From contig DATCBY010000072.1 of the NCBI GenBank assembly GCA_036511595.1, positions 11,996-75,995 on the forward strand: a stretch of 64,000 nt of DNA, read 5' to 3'. The notes beneath the pieces were generated by a model. It ran no database searches. It saw nothing but the letters and a program-made list of their open reading frames with translations, and was not told the DNA's origin. The DNA comes from DASZQY01 sp036511595. Its GTDB lineage: Bacteria; Pseudomonadota; Alphaproteobacteria; Rhizobiales; Kaistiaceae. The translations under genes and the position numbers were made by a program. Positions 24,700-33,970 of the stretch are shown one piece after another; within the stretch, counting starts at the first letter, position 1, and each line of letters starts with the position of its first letter.

Positions 24700-25947
24700 C
24701 TACTCGGCCGCCTCTGCGGCGGCACGGGCGGCAGCGGCGCGATCGGCTACCGCATGAACGGCCGGGCGCCAGGCAAGCAGCAGCGCCGAGACGAACATGA
24801 GGGCGCCAAAAAGAAAGGCAATGCCCGGCAGGTGGAAGGGCGCCGCGTCTGAGATGAAGTAGCCGAAGAGAGCCCCGCCGATGGGTGGAGCTACAACGCC
24901 CGTCGCTGTCGAGACGCTGCTGATCGCGCCCTGCAGGATCCCCTGCTCGTTCGAGGGGACGGCGCTTGTGACGATCGACTGCGCGGCGGGGCCGGTCATT
25001 CCCCAACCGAGAATGTAAGGGACGGTGACGGCGTAAAGCATCCATCCTTGCGTGACGAAGGCCAGCATCGACATGCAGACCGTAGCCACCGCGAGGCCGA
25101 AGATGACGGTCGGCCATTCGCCAAAACGCGGCACTGCGTAGCGGACCAGAACGCCTTGCGTGAAGACGAAAAGGACGCCTACCCAGGCGAACGAGAGACC
25201 AACCTGCGCCGCGCCCCAGCCGAACTGGTAGCTGGTGAAAAGAACCCAGGTGCTTTCCAGCAGCCGCTCGGCAAGTTGGGAAAGAACGAACACGATGAGG
25301 AGAGAGATCACGGTTCGGTAGCGGGCGATGACAAAGAAGGCACCGATCGGGTTCGCCTCCTTGAGGCGGAAAGGCCGGCGATGGGCCCGGTCGAGCGATT
25401 CAGGCAGAAGAAACAAGGCGAAGATAAAGGCAACGAGGCTGACGCCGGCGGCAGCGTAGAAGGGCACACGCGGGCCGTATTCGCCAAGGAACCCGCCGAC
25501 CACCGGACCAACGACGAATCCGACACCAAAGGCGACCCCGATAATGCCGAAGTTCTGCGCGCGACGCTCGGGAGGCGTGACGTCGGCGACGTAAGCCGTG
25601 GCCGTCGAGATGGAAGCGCCCATGATGCCACCTACAATGCGTGCCAACGCCACCACCCAGAGGTTCGGCGCGACCGCTAGCAGCAGATAGTCGAGCCCGA
25701 GACCCAGCATCGAGCAGAGCAGGATCGGGCGCCGGCCGAAGCGGTCGGAGAGCGCGCCCACCGCCGGGCCAAAGACGAACTGCATGAGAGAATAGAGCGC
25801 GATCAACCAGCCGTAGATCACCGCGGCCGAGCTGATGTCGCCACCGTTCAGATCGCGCACCAGGCCCGGCATGACGGGCAGCATGATGCCGATGCCGAGC
25901 ACGTCGATAAGCAGGGAGAAGAAAAGGACGGCCAGCTTGAGGTTCAT
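24700..25947 (-). CDS. MFS transporter, Tet/TCR-type drug:H+ antiporter-like
   Basis: 415 residues with twelve predicted membrane helices. Motif A is GPAVGALSDRFGRRPILL after helix 2, and a GIMGASISTATAYVADVTPPERRAQNFG motif C region marks drug:H+ antiporters of the TetA-like DHA1 group. It would export a small compound at the inner membrane; tetracycline resistance cannot be inferred from this. The C-terminal tail is Ala-rich (RAAAARAAAEAAE). It sits between recN (14 bases upstream) and ligA (57 bases downstream) on the same strand, an insertion in an otherwise conserved neighbourhood. Confidence 0.9.
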   Translation of the reverse strand: MNLKLAVLFFSLLIDVLGIGIMLPVMPGLVRDLNGGDISSAAVIYGWLIALYSLMQFVFGPAVGALSDRFGRRPILLCSMLGLGLDYLLLAVAPNLWVVALARIVGGIMGASISTATAYVADVTPPERRAQNFGIIGVAFGVGFVVGPVVGGFLGEYGPRVPFYAAAGVSLVAFIFALFLLPESLDRAHRRPFRLKEANPIGAFFVIARYRTVISLLIVFVLSQLAERLLESTWVLFTSYQFGWGAAQVGLSFAWVGVLFVFTQGVLVRYAVPRFGEWPTVIFGLAVATVCMSMLAFVTQGWMLYAVTVPYILGWGMTGPAAQSIVTSAVPSNEQGILQGAISSVSTATGVVAPPIGGALFGYFISDAAPFHLPGIAFLFGALMFVSALLLAWRPAVHAVADRAAAARAAAEAAE

Positions 25948-25961
25948 CGACCGCGAATTCC

Positions 25962-27632
25962 TCAGGCCGCGCCGCGTATCAGGCGATCCGCAGCGGCGCG
26001 GGCTTCATCGGTGATGGTAGCGCCGGCGAGCATTCGGGCGATTTCCTCCCGGCGAGTGCGGGCGTCGAGCGGGGTCAGGCTTGTGACGACGGCATCGCCA
26101 CCTTTCGACGCGCGTTTGGCGACGAGCAGGTGAGCGCCGGCGCGCGCCGCAACCTGCGGCGCGTGGGTGACAGACAGTACTTGCACACGCTCGGCGAGGC
26201 GCGCAAGGCGCACTCCGATGGCATCAGCGACGGCGCCGCCAACTGCTGTATCGATCTCGTCGAACACCAGCGTCGCGGCCGACCCGCGATCCGCCAAGGC
26301 GACTTTAAGCGCCAGCAGAAAACGCGCGAGTTCGCCACCCGAAGCAACCTTCATCAGCGGGCCGGGCGCGGTGCCGGGATTTGTACGGACTGTGAAGCTG
26401 ACTTCGTCGATGCCCTGCTCCCCCGCCCGCGCCGGATTGCTTTCGATGGCGACGATGAACGCCGCCCGCTCAAGCCGCAGCGCGGGCAACTCGGATGTCA
26501 CGGCCTTTTCGAGCCGGCCAGCGGCCTTGCGGCGCGCTTTGGAGAGCGCCTGCGCGCGAACGTCATAGGCGGAACGAGCGGCAACGGCTTCCTTTTCCAG
26601 AGCGGCCAGCCGTTCCTCTCCCGATTCCAGCGCAGCAAGGTCGGCGGTCATACGCTCGGCGAGCGCCGGCAAATCGGCGACGGTGATATTGTGCTTGCGC
26701 GCGGCGGCGCGGAGCGCAAACAGCCGCTCCTCGGTACGCTCCAGCTCCTTCGGATCAAAGGATGTGGCGGCGATGGCCGCATCCAGGGCACGCTCGGCGT
26801 CCTCCAAGCCCTTTAGCGCCCGGTCGATGGCGGCAATCCCGCCGTCAAGCAGTCCGCCGGCGGCCGCAGCCTTGCGTTCGAGACGGCGCACCAGGCTCGC
26901 AAGCGTCGGCACCGGAGATGCCGCGCCAGCCACCACCTCATGAGCCTCGATCACGTCCGCGGCAACCTTCTCGGCACGCATCATCTCGGAGCGACGATCC
27001 GCAAGCACCGATTCTTCGCCGGACTTTGGCGCCAGCTTTGTAAGCTCGTCCACCGCTGCACGAAGGTAATCCGCCTCGGCGCGTGCTGAGGCGATGCGCG
27101 CTTTCAAGGTCTCGACGGCTTCGACGGCGGCGCGCCAGGCAGCATGGACGCTGCGCACCTCATCAACGCTTGGTCCGAGGCCATCGAAGGCGTCAAGCAG
27201 CGTGCGATGAGCGCTCGCGTCGATCATCGCGCGGTCATCGTGCTGGCCGTGGATTTCGACCAGCGCGGCACCGACCTGGCGCAGAAGCGTCGCCGACACC
27301 GGCTGGTCGTTGATAAACGCGCGGCTGCGACCATCGGTGCCCTGCACGCGGCGCAGGATGAGATCACCCCCGGCATCGAGGCCGCTCTCTCGCATGAGAC
27401 GGCGGACGGGATGCTTGTCGTCAACAGCAAACACTGCGGTGACGTCACCTTGCGGCGCACCAGTCCGCACCAACGAGGCATCCCCTCGCGCGCCGAGCGC
27501 CAATGAGAGTGAATCGAGCAAGATCGACTTGCCAGCGCCGGTCTCGCCGGTGAGCACGGTCATGCCCGGCCCGAAATCCACGCTTAGCCGGTCGATGATG
27601 ACTATGTCACGGATGGCCAGGGCAACCAGCAT
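25962..27632 (-). CDS. recN: DNA repair protein RecN
   Basis: 556 residues, an SMC-like ATPase. Walker A is GETGAGKSILLDSLSLALG near the N-terminus. A central pair of coiled-coil segments rich in Ala/Glu/Arg follows (about residues 150-365). The C-terminal head has the signature LMKVASGGELARFLLALK and Walker B ATLVFDEIDTAVGG, ending in the usual LSVTHAPQVAARA. RecN acts early in double-strand break repair, holding DNA ends with RecA. It follows bamD by 15 bases. Confidence 0.95.
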   Translation of the reverse strand: MLVALAIRDIVIIDRLSVDFGPGMTVLTGETGAGKSILLDSLSLALGARGDASLVRTGAPQGDVTAVFAVDDKHPVRRLMRESGLDAGGDLILRRVQGTDGRSRAFINDQPVSATLLRQVGAALVEIHGQHDDRAMIDASAHRTLLDAFDGLGPSVDEVRSVHAAWRAAVEAVETLKARIASARAEADYLRAAVDELTKLAPKSGEESVLADRRSEMMRAEKVAADVIEAHEVVAGAASPVPTLASLVRRLERKAAAAGGLLDGGIAAIDRALKGLEDAERALDAAIAATSFDPKELERTEERLFALRAAARKHNITVADLPALAERMTADLAALESGEERLAALEKEAVAARSAYDVRAQALSKARRKAAGRLEKAVTSELPALRLERAAFIVAIESNPARAGEQGIDEVSFTVRTNPGTAPGPLMKVASGGELARFLLALKVALADRGSAATLVFDEIDTAVGGAVADAIGVRLARLAERVQVLSVTHAPQVAARAGAHLLVAKRASKGGDAVVTSLTPLDARTRREEIARMLAGATITDEARAAADRLIRGAA

Positions 27633-27647
27633 GGTGCCGCCCTAAAA

Positions 27648-28529
27648 TCAGGCCGGGTGCGCGCCAAAAAGCTTGCTGATCCACGACGCCTTGTTCTCGT
27701 GCGGACTGAGGCCGCCGGTCTGCAGGAGGCTATAGGCGTTCTTGTACCAGGGACTGTCCGGGAAGTTATGACCAAGTACAGCGGCTGCCGTCTGCGCCTC
27801 GTCGCTGAGCCCCATGGCCAGGTTTGCTTCGGTGAGCCGTTCCAACGCCTCCTCGACGTGGCGCGTGTCCTGATAGTCGGTCAGGACGGTCTTGAAGCGA
27901 TTGATCGCCGCGATGTAGTCGCGCTGCTCGAGATAGTAGCGCCCGATCTGCATCTCCTTGCCCGCCAGTTGGTCGCGCGCAACGATGATCTTGTTCTTGG
28001 CATCGCCCGCGTATTCGGAATCGGGATAGCGGTCGATGATCTGTTGCAATGCGTCCATCGCCTTCTTCGTGGCGTCCTGGTCGCGGGTCACATCGGGGAT
28101 CTGGTGGAAATAGGACGAGCCTATCAGGTACTGCGCGTAAGCGACGTCCGGGCTACCCGGGTAAAGGGTCAGATAGCGATTGGCCGTCGACACGGTATCG
28201 CTGTACTGCGCCCGGCGGTAGCTGGCGAATGCCGACATGATGAGGGCCTTTCGCGCTTCCTCTGAATAGGGATGCTGCTGGTCAACCGAATTGAAGTTCT
28301 TGACGGCGTCGCGCAGTTTTCCGCCGTTAAGGTTGGCGAGACCTTCATTGTAAAGTTCGCCCGCCGGCTTGTCGTCAGCGAAGGCGTCCTTTGTCGCGTC
28401 CTTGTTTGTATTGCACGCCGCCAGCAACAGCGTCGCGGCGATAAAGGTAAGTAGGCGCAGCGCCGCCAGCGAGCCGATCGGTTGACATGCCGTTGCGTTC
28501 AAGTCCTGCCCCGCTCGAAGGCGCCTCAT
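27648..28529 (-). CDS. bamD: Outer membrane protein assembly factor BamD
   Basis: 293 residues from ATG 28529 (a TTG precedes it directly). A lipoprotein signal LLTFIAATLLLAAC gives an acylated cysteine near residue 39. The mature protein has five TPR-like repeats: GELYNEGLANLNGGKLRDAV, ARKALIMSAFASYRRAQY, PDVAYAQYLIGSSYFHQIP, AGDAKNKIIVARDQLAGKEMQIGRYYLEQ, and RHVEEALERLTEANLAMGL. It is the outer membrane lipoprotein that with BamA folds beta-barrels. The signal begins late because about 25 residues precede it, so a later start is possible. Confidence 0.93.
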   Translation of the reverse strand: MRRLRAGQDLNATACQPIGSLAALRLLTFIAATLLLAACNTNKDATKDAFADDKPAGELYNEGLANLNGGKLRDAVKNFNSVDQQHPYSEEARKALIMSAFASYRRAQYSDTVSTANRYLTLYPGSPDVAYAQYLIGSSYFHQIPDVTRDQDATKKAMDALQQIIDRYPDSEYAGDAKNKIIVARDQLAGKEMQIGRYYLEQRDYIAAINRFKTVLTDYQDTRHVEEALERLTEANLAMGLSDEAQTAAAVLGHNFPDSPWYKNAYSLLQTGGLSPHENKASWISKLFGAHPA

Positions 28530-28680
28530 CAAATGAGAGGCCGCATTCGCCTTTTGCTCGTGTCTTTGATCGTGCTGGTTTAGCCGAAGCTCACCGATTC
28601 CGCCAACCCGGATGACAGGCCAATGGCGCGAATTTGTGGCGAAGTGACCGCTGCTGCGCCGAATGCCATGGCAAACGGGC

Positions 28681-29637
28681 TCAGGAGGCGTCAGGACCGT
28701 AGGCGATCGCCCCTAGTGCCGGCACGGCACCGGCCGCCGCGTCCACGCGTACGTCGCGACGAACAGGAACTTCCGTCATCGTCCAGGCGTCGGTGTCGGC
28801 AAACAGTGCCTCCAGCGCCTTGAAGTTCAGGTGGTGGCCGCCGCGATAGGAGCGATAGCAACCCAATATCGGCGCGCCGGCGAGGGAGAGGTCGCCGATC
28901 GCATCAAGCACCTTGTGCCGGGCGAACTCGTCGGCGAAACGCAAGCCTTCCGGATTGATCACGCGGTCGTCGCCGATAACCACGGCGTTCTCAAGCGAAG
29001 CACCCCGCGCGAGGCCTTTCGCCCACATCTGTTCGACGTCGGCGAGGAAGCCGAATGTCCGCGCTCGAGCGATATCGCGGCGGAAAGACTCCGAATCAAT
29101 ATTGGCGGCAAACTGCTGCCGGCCGATCAGCGGATTCTTGAAATCGATCTCAACTTCGATGCGGCGACCGTTGTAGGGCGTGAACTCGGCAACGGACTGG
29201 CCGATCGCGATCCGCACAGGCTTCAGAACCTTGAGATAACGTAACGGCGCGTCCAACCTAGCTATACCGGCCCGATCAATCGCGGCGATAAACGCACCGG
29301 CGCTGCCATCCATCACAGGCACTTCCGGTCCGTCGATTTCGACCGTTACGTTGTCAACACCGAGCGCACTAAGTGCTGCCATCAGATGCTCGATGGTAGC
29401 GACGGCCGCGCCACGCACGCCAACCGAGGTGCATAACTCGGTCGCGTTTACATGGCTAAATCGCGCTGGAATTTCGCCGTCGTGGCTGTCGGCGACATCG
29501 GTGCGAACGAAATTCACACCGCTGTCAACGTCGGCAGGATGGAGCGTAATCGACACTTCGCGGCCGCTGTGCACCCCGATGCCCGACACGGTCGCACGCC
29601 GACGCAAGGTCGACTGCCGTCCCCGCCGTCCCGTCAT
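28681..29637 (-). CDS. lpxC: UDP-3-O-acyl-N-acetylglucosamine deacetylase
   Basis: 318 residues from ATG 29637 (MTGRRGRQSTLRRRATVSG), which aligns with the family start. An in-frame ATG at 29718 would add 27 residues whose third-position GC is lower than in the rest of the gene, so I prefer the shorter form. Zinc ligands and catalytic residues are visible: ATIEHLMAALSALGVDN (His), FARHKVLDAIGDLSLAG (His and Asp) and the GGHHLN catalytic His region. It carries out the committed step of lipid A synthesis, in the cytosol. It follows ftsZ and precedes bamD, the usual alphaproteobacterial order. Confidence 0.95.
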   Translation of the reverse strand: MTGRRGRQSTLRRRATVSGIGVHSGREVSITLHPADVDSGVNFVRTDVADSHDGEIPARFSHVNATELCTSVGVRGAAVATIEHLMAALSALGVDNVTVEIDGPEVPVMDGSAGAFIAAIDRAGIARLDAPLRYLKVLKPVRIAIGQSVAEFTPYNGRRIEVEIDFKNPLIGRQQFAANIDSESFRRDIARARTFGFLADVEQMWAKGLARGASLENAVVIGDDRVINPEGLRFADEFARHKVLDAIGDLSLAGAPILGCYRSYRGGHHLNFKALEALFADTDAWTMTEVPVRRDVRVDAAAGAVPALGAIAYGPDAS

Positions 29638-29839
29638 GAGCAACCTACGCCCCAATCCAGACCCCGCCGCCAATGCGGCCCGAGACCAGCGAGCGGGCAA
29701 AAGTTTCAGGACCGGCATGCAAATTCGCCTTTCAGGCGATCCAGGTTCCCGCGGGTTGCCCCACCGCTGTCCTCATTTGCAAGAGTAAGGAGGTGACGGG
29801 CGATTCTCCAATCACGCTTGGTATCCGCCTGTTACCCGG

Positions 29840-29859
29840 TTATGCACCCCTTATCCACA
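29840..29859. promoter_or_regulatory. Pair of DnaA-box-like sites between ftsZ and lpxC
   Basis: TTATCCACA at 29851-29859 is an exact match to the consensus DnaA box. TTATGCACC at 29840-29848 matches TTATNCACA at all but the last base. The two are in the same orientation with an 11-bp offset, about one helical turn. They lie in the presumed promoter region of lpxC, downstream of ftsZ. Confidence 0.5.
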
Positions 29860-29898
29860 GGGCAAATGGACCGAAAGCGTTTACGCAGCAACTACATA

Positions 29899-29930
29899 GC
29901 GGCCGGGTTCCGAAGACGAAAACCGGCCGC
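29899..29930 (-). terminator. Hairpin downstream of ftsZ
   Basis: GCGGCCGG (29899-29906) pairs with CCGGCCGC (29923-29930) around a 16-base loop. It starts 28 bases past the ftsZ stop. It is stable but not followed by a clear U-tract on the minus strand, so termination before lpxC is only a suggestion. Confidence 0.35.
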
Positions 29931-29958
29931 ATCAAGTCAATACAAACCGTCTACGGCG

Positions 29959-31641
29959 TCAGTTCGCCTGACGGCGCAGGAACGCCGGAATCTCCAACTC
30001 ATCGTCCTGAGGCCGGGCCGCGGGCACCGTGCGCCCGTGGGGGTCGAGATCGCCTTGCTGAGGCCTATAAAGCGGCGCCTCCGGTTTTGTCTGCGGCCGG
30101 ACTGTACCTTGCGTCGGGCGGGCCTGAGGTGGCGCCGTCCGAGAGGGCTGGGCCGCCTGACGCGGCGCCGGGCGCTGAATTTGCGGCTGGACCTTCACCG
30201 GCACCCCTTCCTCCTCGCGACGGCCAAGACCGACGTTGGCCAACCGGCGCAAGAGGCTCATCGGGCCGCGATCCTCGTGGGGTTCGCGTTGCGGCGGCCG
30301 CTGGCGGGCCTCGATTTGACGCTGCACAACCGGCGGAAAATCCTCCACCCGCGGAATGCGGGCCGGCGCTTCGGGAGCCGGCGGGATGAACGGGGCTTCG
30401 GCCGAGGCATCGACTTCGTCGTCCATCATCGCTTCCAGTTCGCTGCCTTCGACCATGCCGTCGTCGTAGGCTGCCTGATTGTCGAAGGCCGGAGCAGGAG
30501 CCGGCCGGGGCAGCGGACGCGGGGAAACAGGAGCCGTGGCGCGCATCACCGGAGCGGCCGGCGGGGCGGCCTGCACTGGCGGCAGAGCCGCTTTCGGCAG
30601 AACGCTCCGCAGACGCTGGCTCAGCTGCTCGGCCGCACGGGCCTCCACAGAGGAAGGCGCGGTCTCGGCCCGCGTTTCACTCTCGATACCGGTAGCAACC
30701 ACCGATACCCGAATAATGCCTTCCAGCGCCTCCTCAAAGGTGGCGCCCAGGATGATGTTGGCGTCGGGATCGACTTCCTCGCGGATGCGGGTGGCGGCTT
30801 CGTCCACCTCGAACAAGGTGAGATCCTTGCCGCCCGTGATCGAGATGAGCAGGCCCTTGGCACCGCGCATCGATGTCTCGTCGAGCAGCGGATTGGCGAT
30901 GGCGGCTTCCGCTGCCTGGGTCGCACGGCGCTCGCCGGAGGCTTCGCCGGTGCCCATCATCGCCTTGCCCATTTCACGCATCACCGAACGTACGTCGGCA
31001 AAGTCAAGGTTGATCAGGCCTTCCTTGACCATCAGGTCGGTGATGCACGCAACGCCCGAATAGAGCACCTGGTCCGCCATCGCGAAAGCATCGGCGAACG
31101 TGGTCTTCTCGTTGGCAATGCGGAAGAGATTCTGGTTGGGGATGACGATCAGCGTGTCGACGCAGGCCGCCAGCTCCTTGATGCCCGCATCGGCTATCCG
31201 CATGCGCCGCACGCCTTCGAACTGGAACGGCTTGGTGACGACGCCGACAGTGAGAATGCCCTGCTCGCGCGCAAGGCGCGCAATGATCGGCGCCGCACCG
31301 GTGCCGGTGCCGCCGCCCATGCCGGCGGTTACAAACACCATGTGCGAGCCGGTCAGGTGGTCGGTGATCTCGCCGATCGCTTCTTCGGCGGCGGCACGGC
31401 CGACTTCCGGCTGCGAGCCGGCACCGAGCCCCTCGGTAACGGCGACGCCCATTTGGATGAGACGCTCGGCCCTGGACGAGGTCAGCGCCTGCGAGTCCGT
31501 ATTGGCGACGACGAACTCGCAGCCCTGCAGCCCCGACCGGATCATGTTGTTGACCGCGTTGCCACCGGCCCCGCCGACACCGAACACGGTGATCTTCGGC
31601 TTCAGTTCCTTGATGTCCGGCATTTTTAGATTGAGTGTCAT
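29959..31641 (-). CDS. ftsZ: Cell division protein FtsZ
   Basis: 560 residues, a tubulin-like GTPase that forms the division ring at the inner membrane. The GTP-binding core (residues 10-318) has ITVFGVGGAGGNAVNNM, the tubulin signature AGMGGGTGTGAAPIIA, and NLDFADVRSVM (T7 loop). A very long Pro/Arg/Gln/Ala-rich linker (about 320-543) leads to the conserved C-terminal peptide DDELEIPAFLRRQ, the docking site for FtsA and regulators. The ribosome binding site GAGG lies five bases before ATG. ftsA lies 98 bases upstream. Confidence 0.98.
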   Translation of the reverse strand: MTLNLKMPDIKELKPKITVFGVGGAGGNAVNNMIRSGLQGCEFVVANTDSQALTSSRAERLIQMGVAVTEGLGAGSQPEVGRAAAEEAIGEITDHLTGSHMVFVTAGMGGGTGTGAAPIIARLAREQGILTVGVVTKPFQFEGVRRMRIADAGIKELAACVDTLIVIPNQNLFRIANEKTTFADAFAMADQVLYSGVACITDLMVKEGLINLDFADVRSVMREMGKAMMGTGEASGERRATQAAEAAIANPLLDETSMRGAKGLLISITGGKDLTLFEVDEAATRIREEVDPDANIILGATFEEALEGIIRVSVVATGIESETRAETAPSSVEARAAEQLSQRLRSVLPKAALPPVQAAPPAAPVMRATAPVSPRPLPRPAPAPAFDNQAAYDDGMVEGSELEAMMDDEVDASAEAPFIPPAPEAPARIPRVEDFPPVVQRQIEARQRPPQREPHEDRGPMSLLRRLANVGLGRREEEGVPVKVQPQIQRPAPRQAAQPSRTAPPQARPTQGTVRPQTKPEAPLYRPQQGDLDPHGRTVPAARPQDDELEIPAFLRRQAN

Positions 31642-31739
31642 GGCATCCTCGTCCCGTCTTGACCCCTAGTCGGCCGTACGCGCGTCCCGCCGGCCTCGTT
31701 CGTCCCTTTCGGGCGCCGCCGCCGCGGCCGCCCGGAAAC

Positions 31740-33053
31740 CTAGAAACTTCTCCTGAACCAGTCGCCGACGCGGGCGAAATAACCGCCGGTCCCCGTCATG
31801 GCGAATTGCGGCTCGCGATCGTCCATCAGTTCCATCTGAGCGACCTGCGGGTAAATCATCAATCCGACGGCTACGGCGAAGGCCGGGCCCTTGGCGACGT
31901 CGGGCAGGCCCGCAACGCCGAGCGGCCGGCCGAGGCGCATATCGCGGGCAAGCACGCGCCGTGCCGCCTCGCCAAGACCGGTGAGCTGGCTGGCTCCGCC
32001 GGTGATGACAAGACGGCGGCCAAACATCGAAGCAAACCCCGACACGTTAAGGCGATCGCGCACAAGTTCGAGAATCTCGTCGACGCGTGGGCGAATGATC
32101 CGCGTCAGCGCCGAGCGCGGCACCTGTGTGCCACCCGCGTGCTCATCGTCATCGCCTACCGGCTGCACGGAGAGCACCTCGCGATCGTCCGCCAGACCAG
32201 GCAGCGCACTGCCGTACATTGTCTTCAGCCGCTCGGCGTCCTCGACGCGCGTCGACAGGCCGCGGGCAATGTCGCTGGTGATGTGATGACCACCAACGGC
32301 CACGGCATCGACGTGGACAAACTTGCCACGATCAAAGACGGCGATTGTGGTGGTGGTCGCGCCGAGATCGATGACCGCGCAACCGAGTTCGGCCTCGTCG
32401 TCGGTGAGGACAGCAAGACTCGCAGCGTACGGCGAGGCGACCATCGCCTCAATCGAAAGATGGCAGCGATTGACCGCGAGTTCGAGGTTGCGCAGGGGCG
32501 GCTGGTCGGCGGTGACCATATGCATGGTGACACCCAGCCGCTCGCCCACCATCCCGAGCGGATCCGCGATGCCTCCTGCCCCGTCGATCGAGAACGCAGT
32601 CGGCAGCGCATGAACCGCAGTCCGCCCGGCTATGACCGAATGGCGGCGACCGACTGCCAGCACCTCGCCGATGTCCATCTCTGTGATCGGCAAGCCGGCG
32701 AGCGCGATGGAGGCGGAAGTAGGTTCGCTGCCGAGGCGGCCGGCGGAAACGTTGACTATAAGCGATTCGGCAGTCACCCCGGCCATGCGCTCGGCTGCAT
32801 CGACCGTCAGGCGAATTGCCTGCTCGGCGTTGTCGAGATTGGCAATCGCGCCGGACTTGATGCCACGCGAGCGCTGATGCCCGATGCCGATAATCTCGAT
32901 GGAGTGGGTCCGCCCTCGCGGGGCCTCGCCCGGCAAAGCAGGCGTGAGCCGTCCGACGAGACAGCAGATTTTGCTCGACCCGATGTCGAGGACGGAGACG
33001 ATTGTCGAGCGGCGCGACGAGCCGCGACCCTCGGAATTCGCGAACAGACCCAT
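31740..33053 (-). CDS. ftsA: Cell division protein FtsA
   Basis: 437 residues, an actin-family ATPase that tethers FtsZ to the membrane. Visible are the phosphate-1 region IVSVLDIGSSKICCLVGRL, the 1C/SHS2 domain (SIALAGLPITEMDIGEVLAVG), phosphate-2 CAVIDLGATTTTIAVFD, and LVITGGASQLTGL. The C-terminus ends VGDWFRRSF, an amphipathic membrane-targeting helix. Its ATG overlaps the ftsQ stop as TGATG. Confidence 0.97.
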   Translation of the reverse strand: MGLFANSEGRGSSRRSTIVSVLDIGSSKICCLVGRLTPALPGEAPRGRTHSIEIIGIGHQRSRGIKSGAIANLDNAEQAIRLTVDAAERMAGVTAESLIVNVSAGRLGSEPTSASIALAGLPITEMDIGEVLAVGRRHSVIAGRTAVHALPTAFSIDGAGGIADPLGMVGERLGVTMHMVTADQPPLRNLELAVNRCHLSIEAMVASPYAASLAVLTDDEAELGCAVIDLGATTTTIAVFDRGKFVHVDAVAVGGHHITSDIARGLSTRVEDAERLKTMYGSALPGLADDREVLSVQPVGDDDEHAGGTQVPRSALTRIIRPRVDEILELVRDRLNVSGFASMFGRRLVITGGASQLTGLGEAARRVLARDMRLGRPLGVAGLPDVAKGPAFAVAVGLMIYPQVAQMELMDDREPQFAMTGTGGYFARVGDWFRRSF

Positions 33054-33970
33054 CAGGTGTTCGTCCTTCCGCGGATGGCCTTGTCGCGCGCCTTCAATTC
33101 GGCGGCGTGGGCATCGACGCCCGCCTGGGTGAGCCGGACGATCATCTGGCCCGGCTGGCGGAGATCGACGGCGGTGATTTCGCGGGAAAGCAAGCCGTGG
33201 TCGTGGTCGAGCCCGACTATGGTGGACAGTGCAGCTTGCGGATCTTCGGACGGCAGCATCAGCGCGATGCCATTCTTGAGCAGGATCGTCCAGCGGCTCT
33301 CGGAGACAAGGACGCCGGCCTTCGCTTGACCCGCGATGCCCGGCTGATTGGCTAGCAGCGCCGCATAGTCGGCCGCCTTGTCTGCAGCGCCGGTGCCGAC
33401 GACGCGCGGCAGCGCCTCGTACTGGTCGCTGACGTCGTCGGTAATGACCTTGCCGGCACGATCGATGAGTGAGACCACGCTGTCGTGCTGCCAGGTTGCG
33501 TACGCGTCGCGCTCAACGACGCCGATCTCGACGGTATCGGGATAGAGCTTTTTGAGCGTTGCCTCCTTGACCCACGGCAGCGCTTCGATGCGCGCCTTGG
33601 CGGCGTCAAGATTGAGCGTTAGCAGCGACGGATAGGTGCCGATGTCGAGCGCCGAGAGGACGTCGACCTCGGAGGTTTCGCTCTGTCCGGTAATTTTGAC
33701 GTTCTGGATGGCGAATCCGGCCCACGCGGTGGTGGCGGACAGAACAGTCATCCCGTTGCCACCGATGACCACGCCGGCAATCACGGTGCACACAAACAGC
33801 GCCGCGAGCCCCTTCAATCCGAAATGGCGCGGCAGCTTCCAGTCGACGCGCCGGAACGCCCGCACCGGCCGCCGAAGGAACCGCGGCAATACAAGAGCGC
33901 GCTTTGCTCGGGCGCGCACCGCCTCGGCATCGACCGCGACATCGGCAATGTTACCGGCTAACGATTGCAA
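33053..33970 (-). CDS. ftsQ: Cell division protein FtsQ
   Basis: 305 residues from TTG 33970, preceded by GAGG seven bases upstream and overlapping the ddl stop by 13 bases. A cytosolic basic N-terminus, one membrane helix (GLAALFVCTVIAGVVIGGNG, about 73-92), a POTRA domain (IQNVKITGQSETSEVDVLSALDIG) and a beta domain with PWVKEATLKKLYPDTVEIGVVERDAYATW are visible. FtsQ links early and late divisome proteins with FtsL and FtsB in the periplasm. The unusual start codon may limit its level relative to ftsA and ftsZ. Confidence 0.95.
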   Translation of the reverse strand: MQSLAGNIADVAVDAEAVRARAKRALVLPRFLRRPVRAFRRVDWKLPRHFGLKGLAALFVCTVIAGVVIGGNGMTVLSATTAWAGFAIQNVKITGQSETSEVDVLSALDIGTYPSLLTLNLDAAKARIEALPWVKEATLKKLYPDTVEIGVVERDAYATWQHDSVVSLIDRAGKVITDDVSDQYEALPRVVGTGAADKAADYAALLANQPGIAGQAKAGVLVSESRWTILLKNGIALMLPSEDPQAALSTIVGLDHDHGLLSREITAVDLRQPGQMIVRLTQAGVDAHAAELKARDKAIRGRTNT

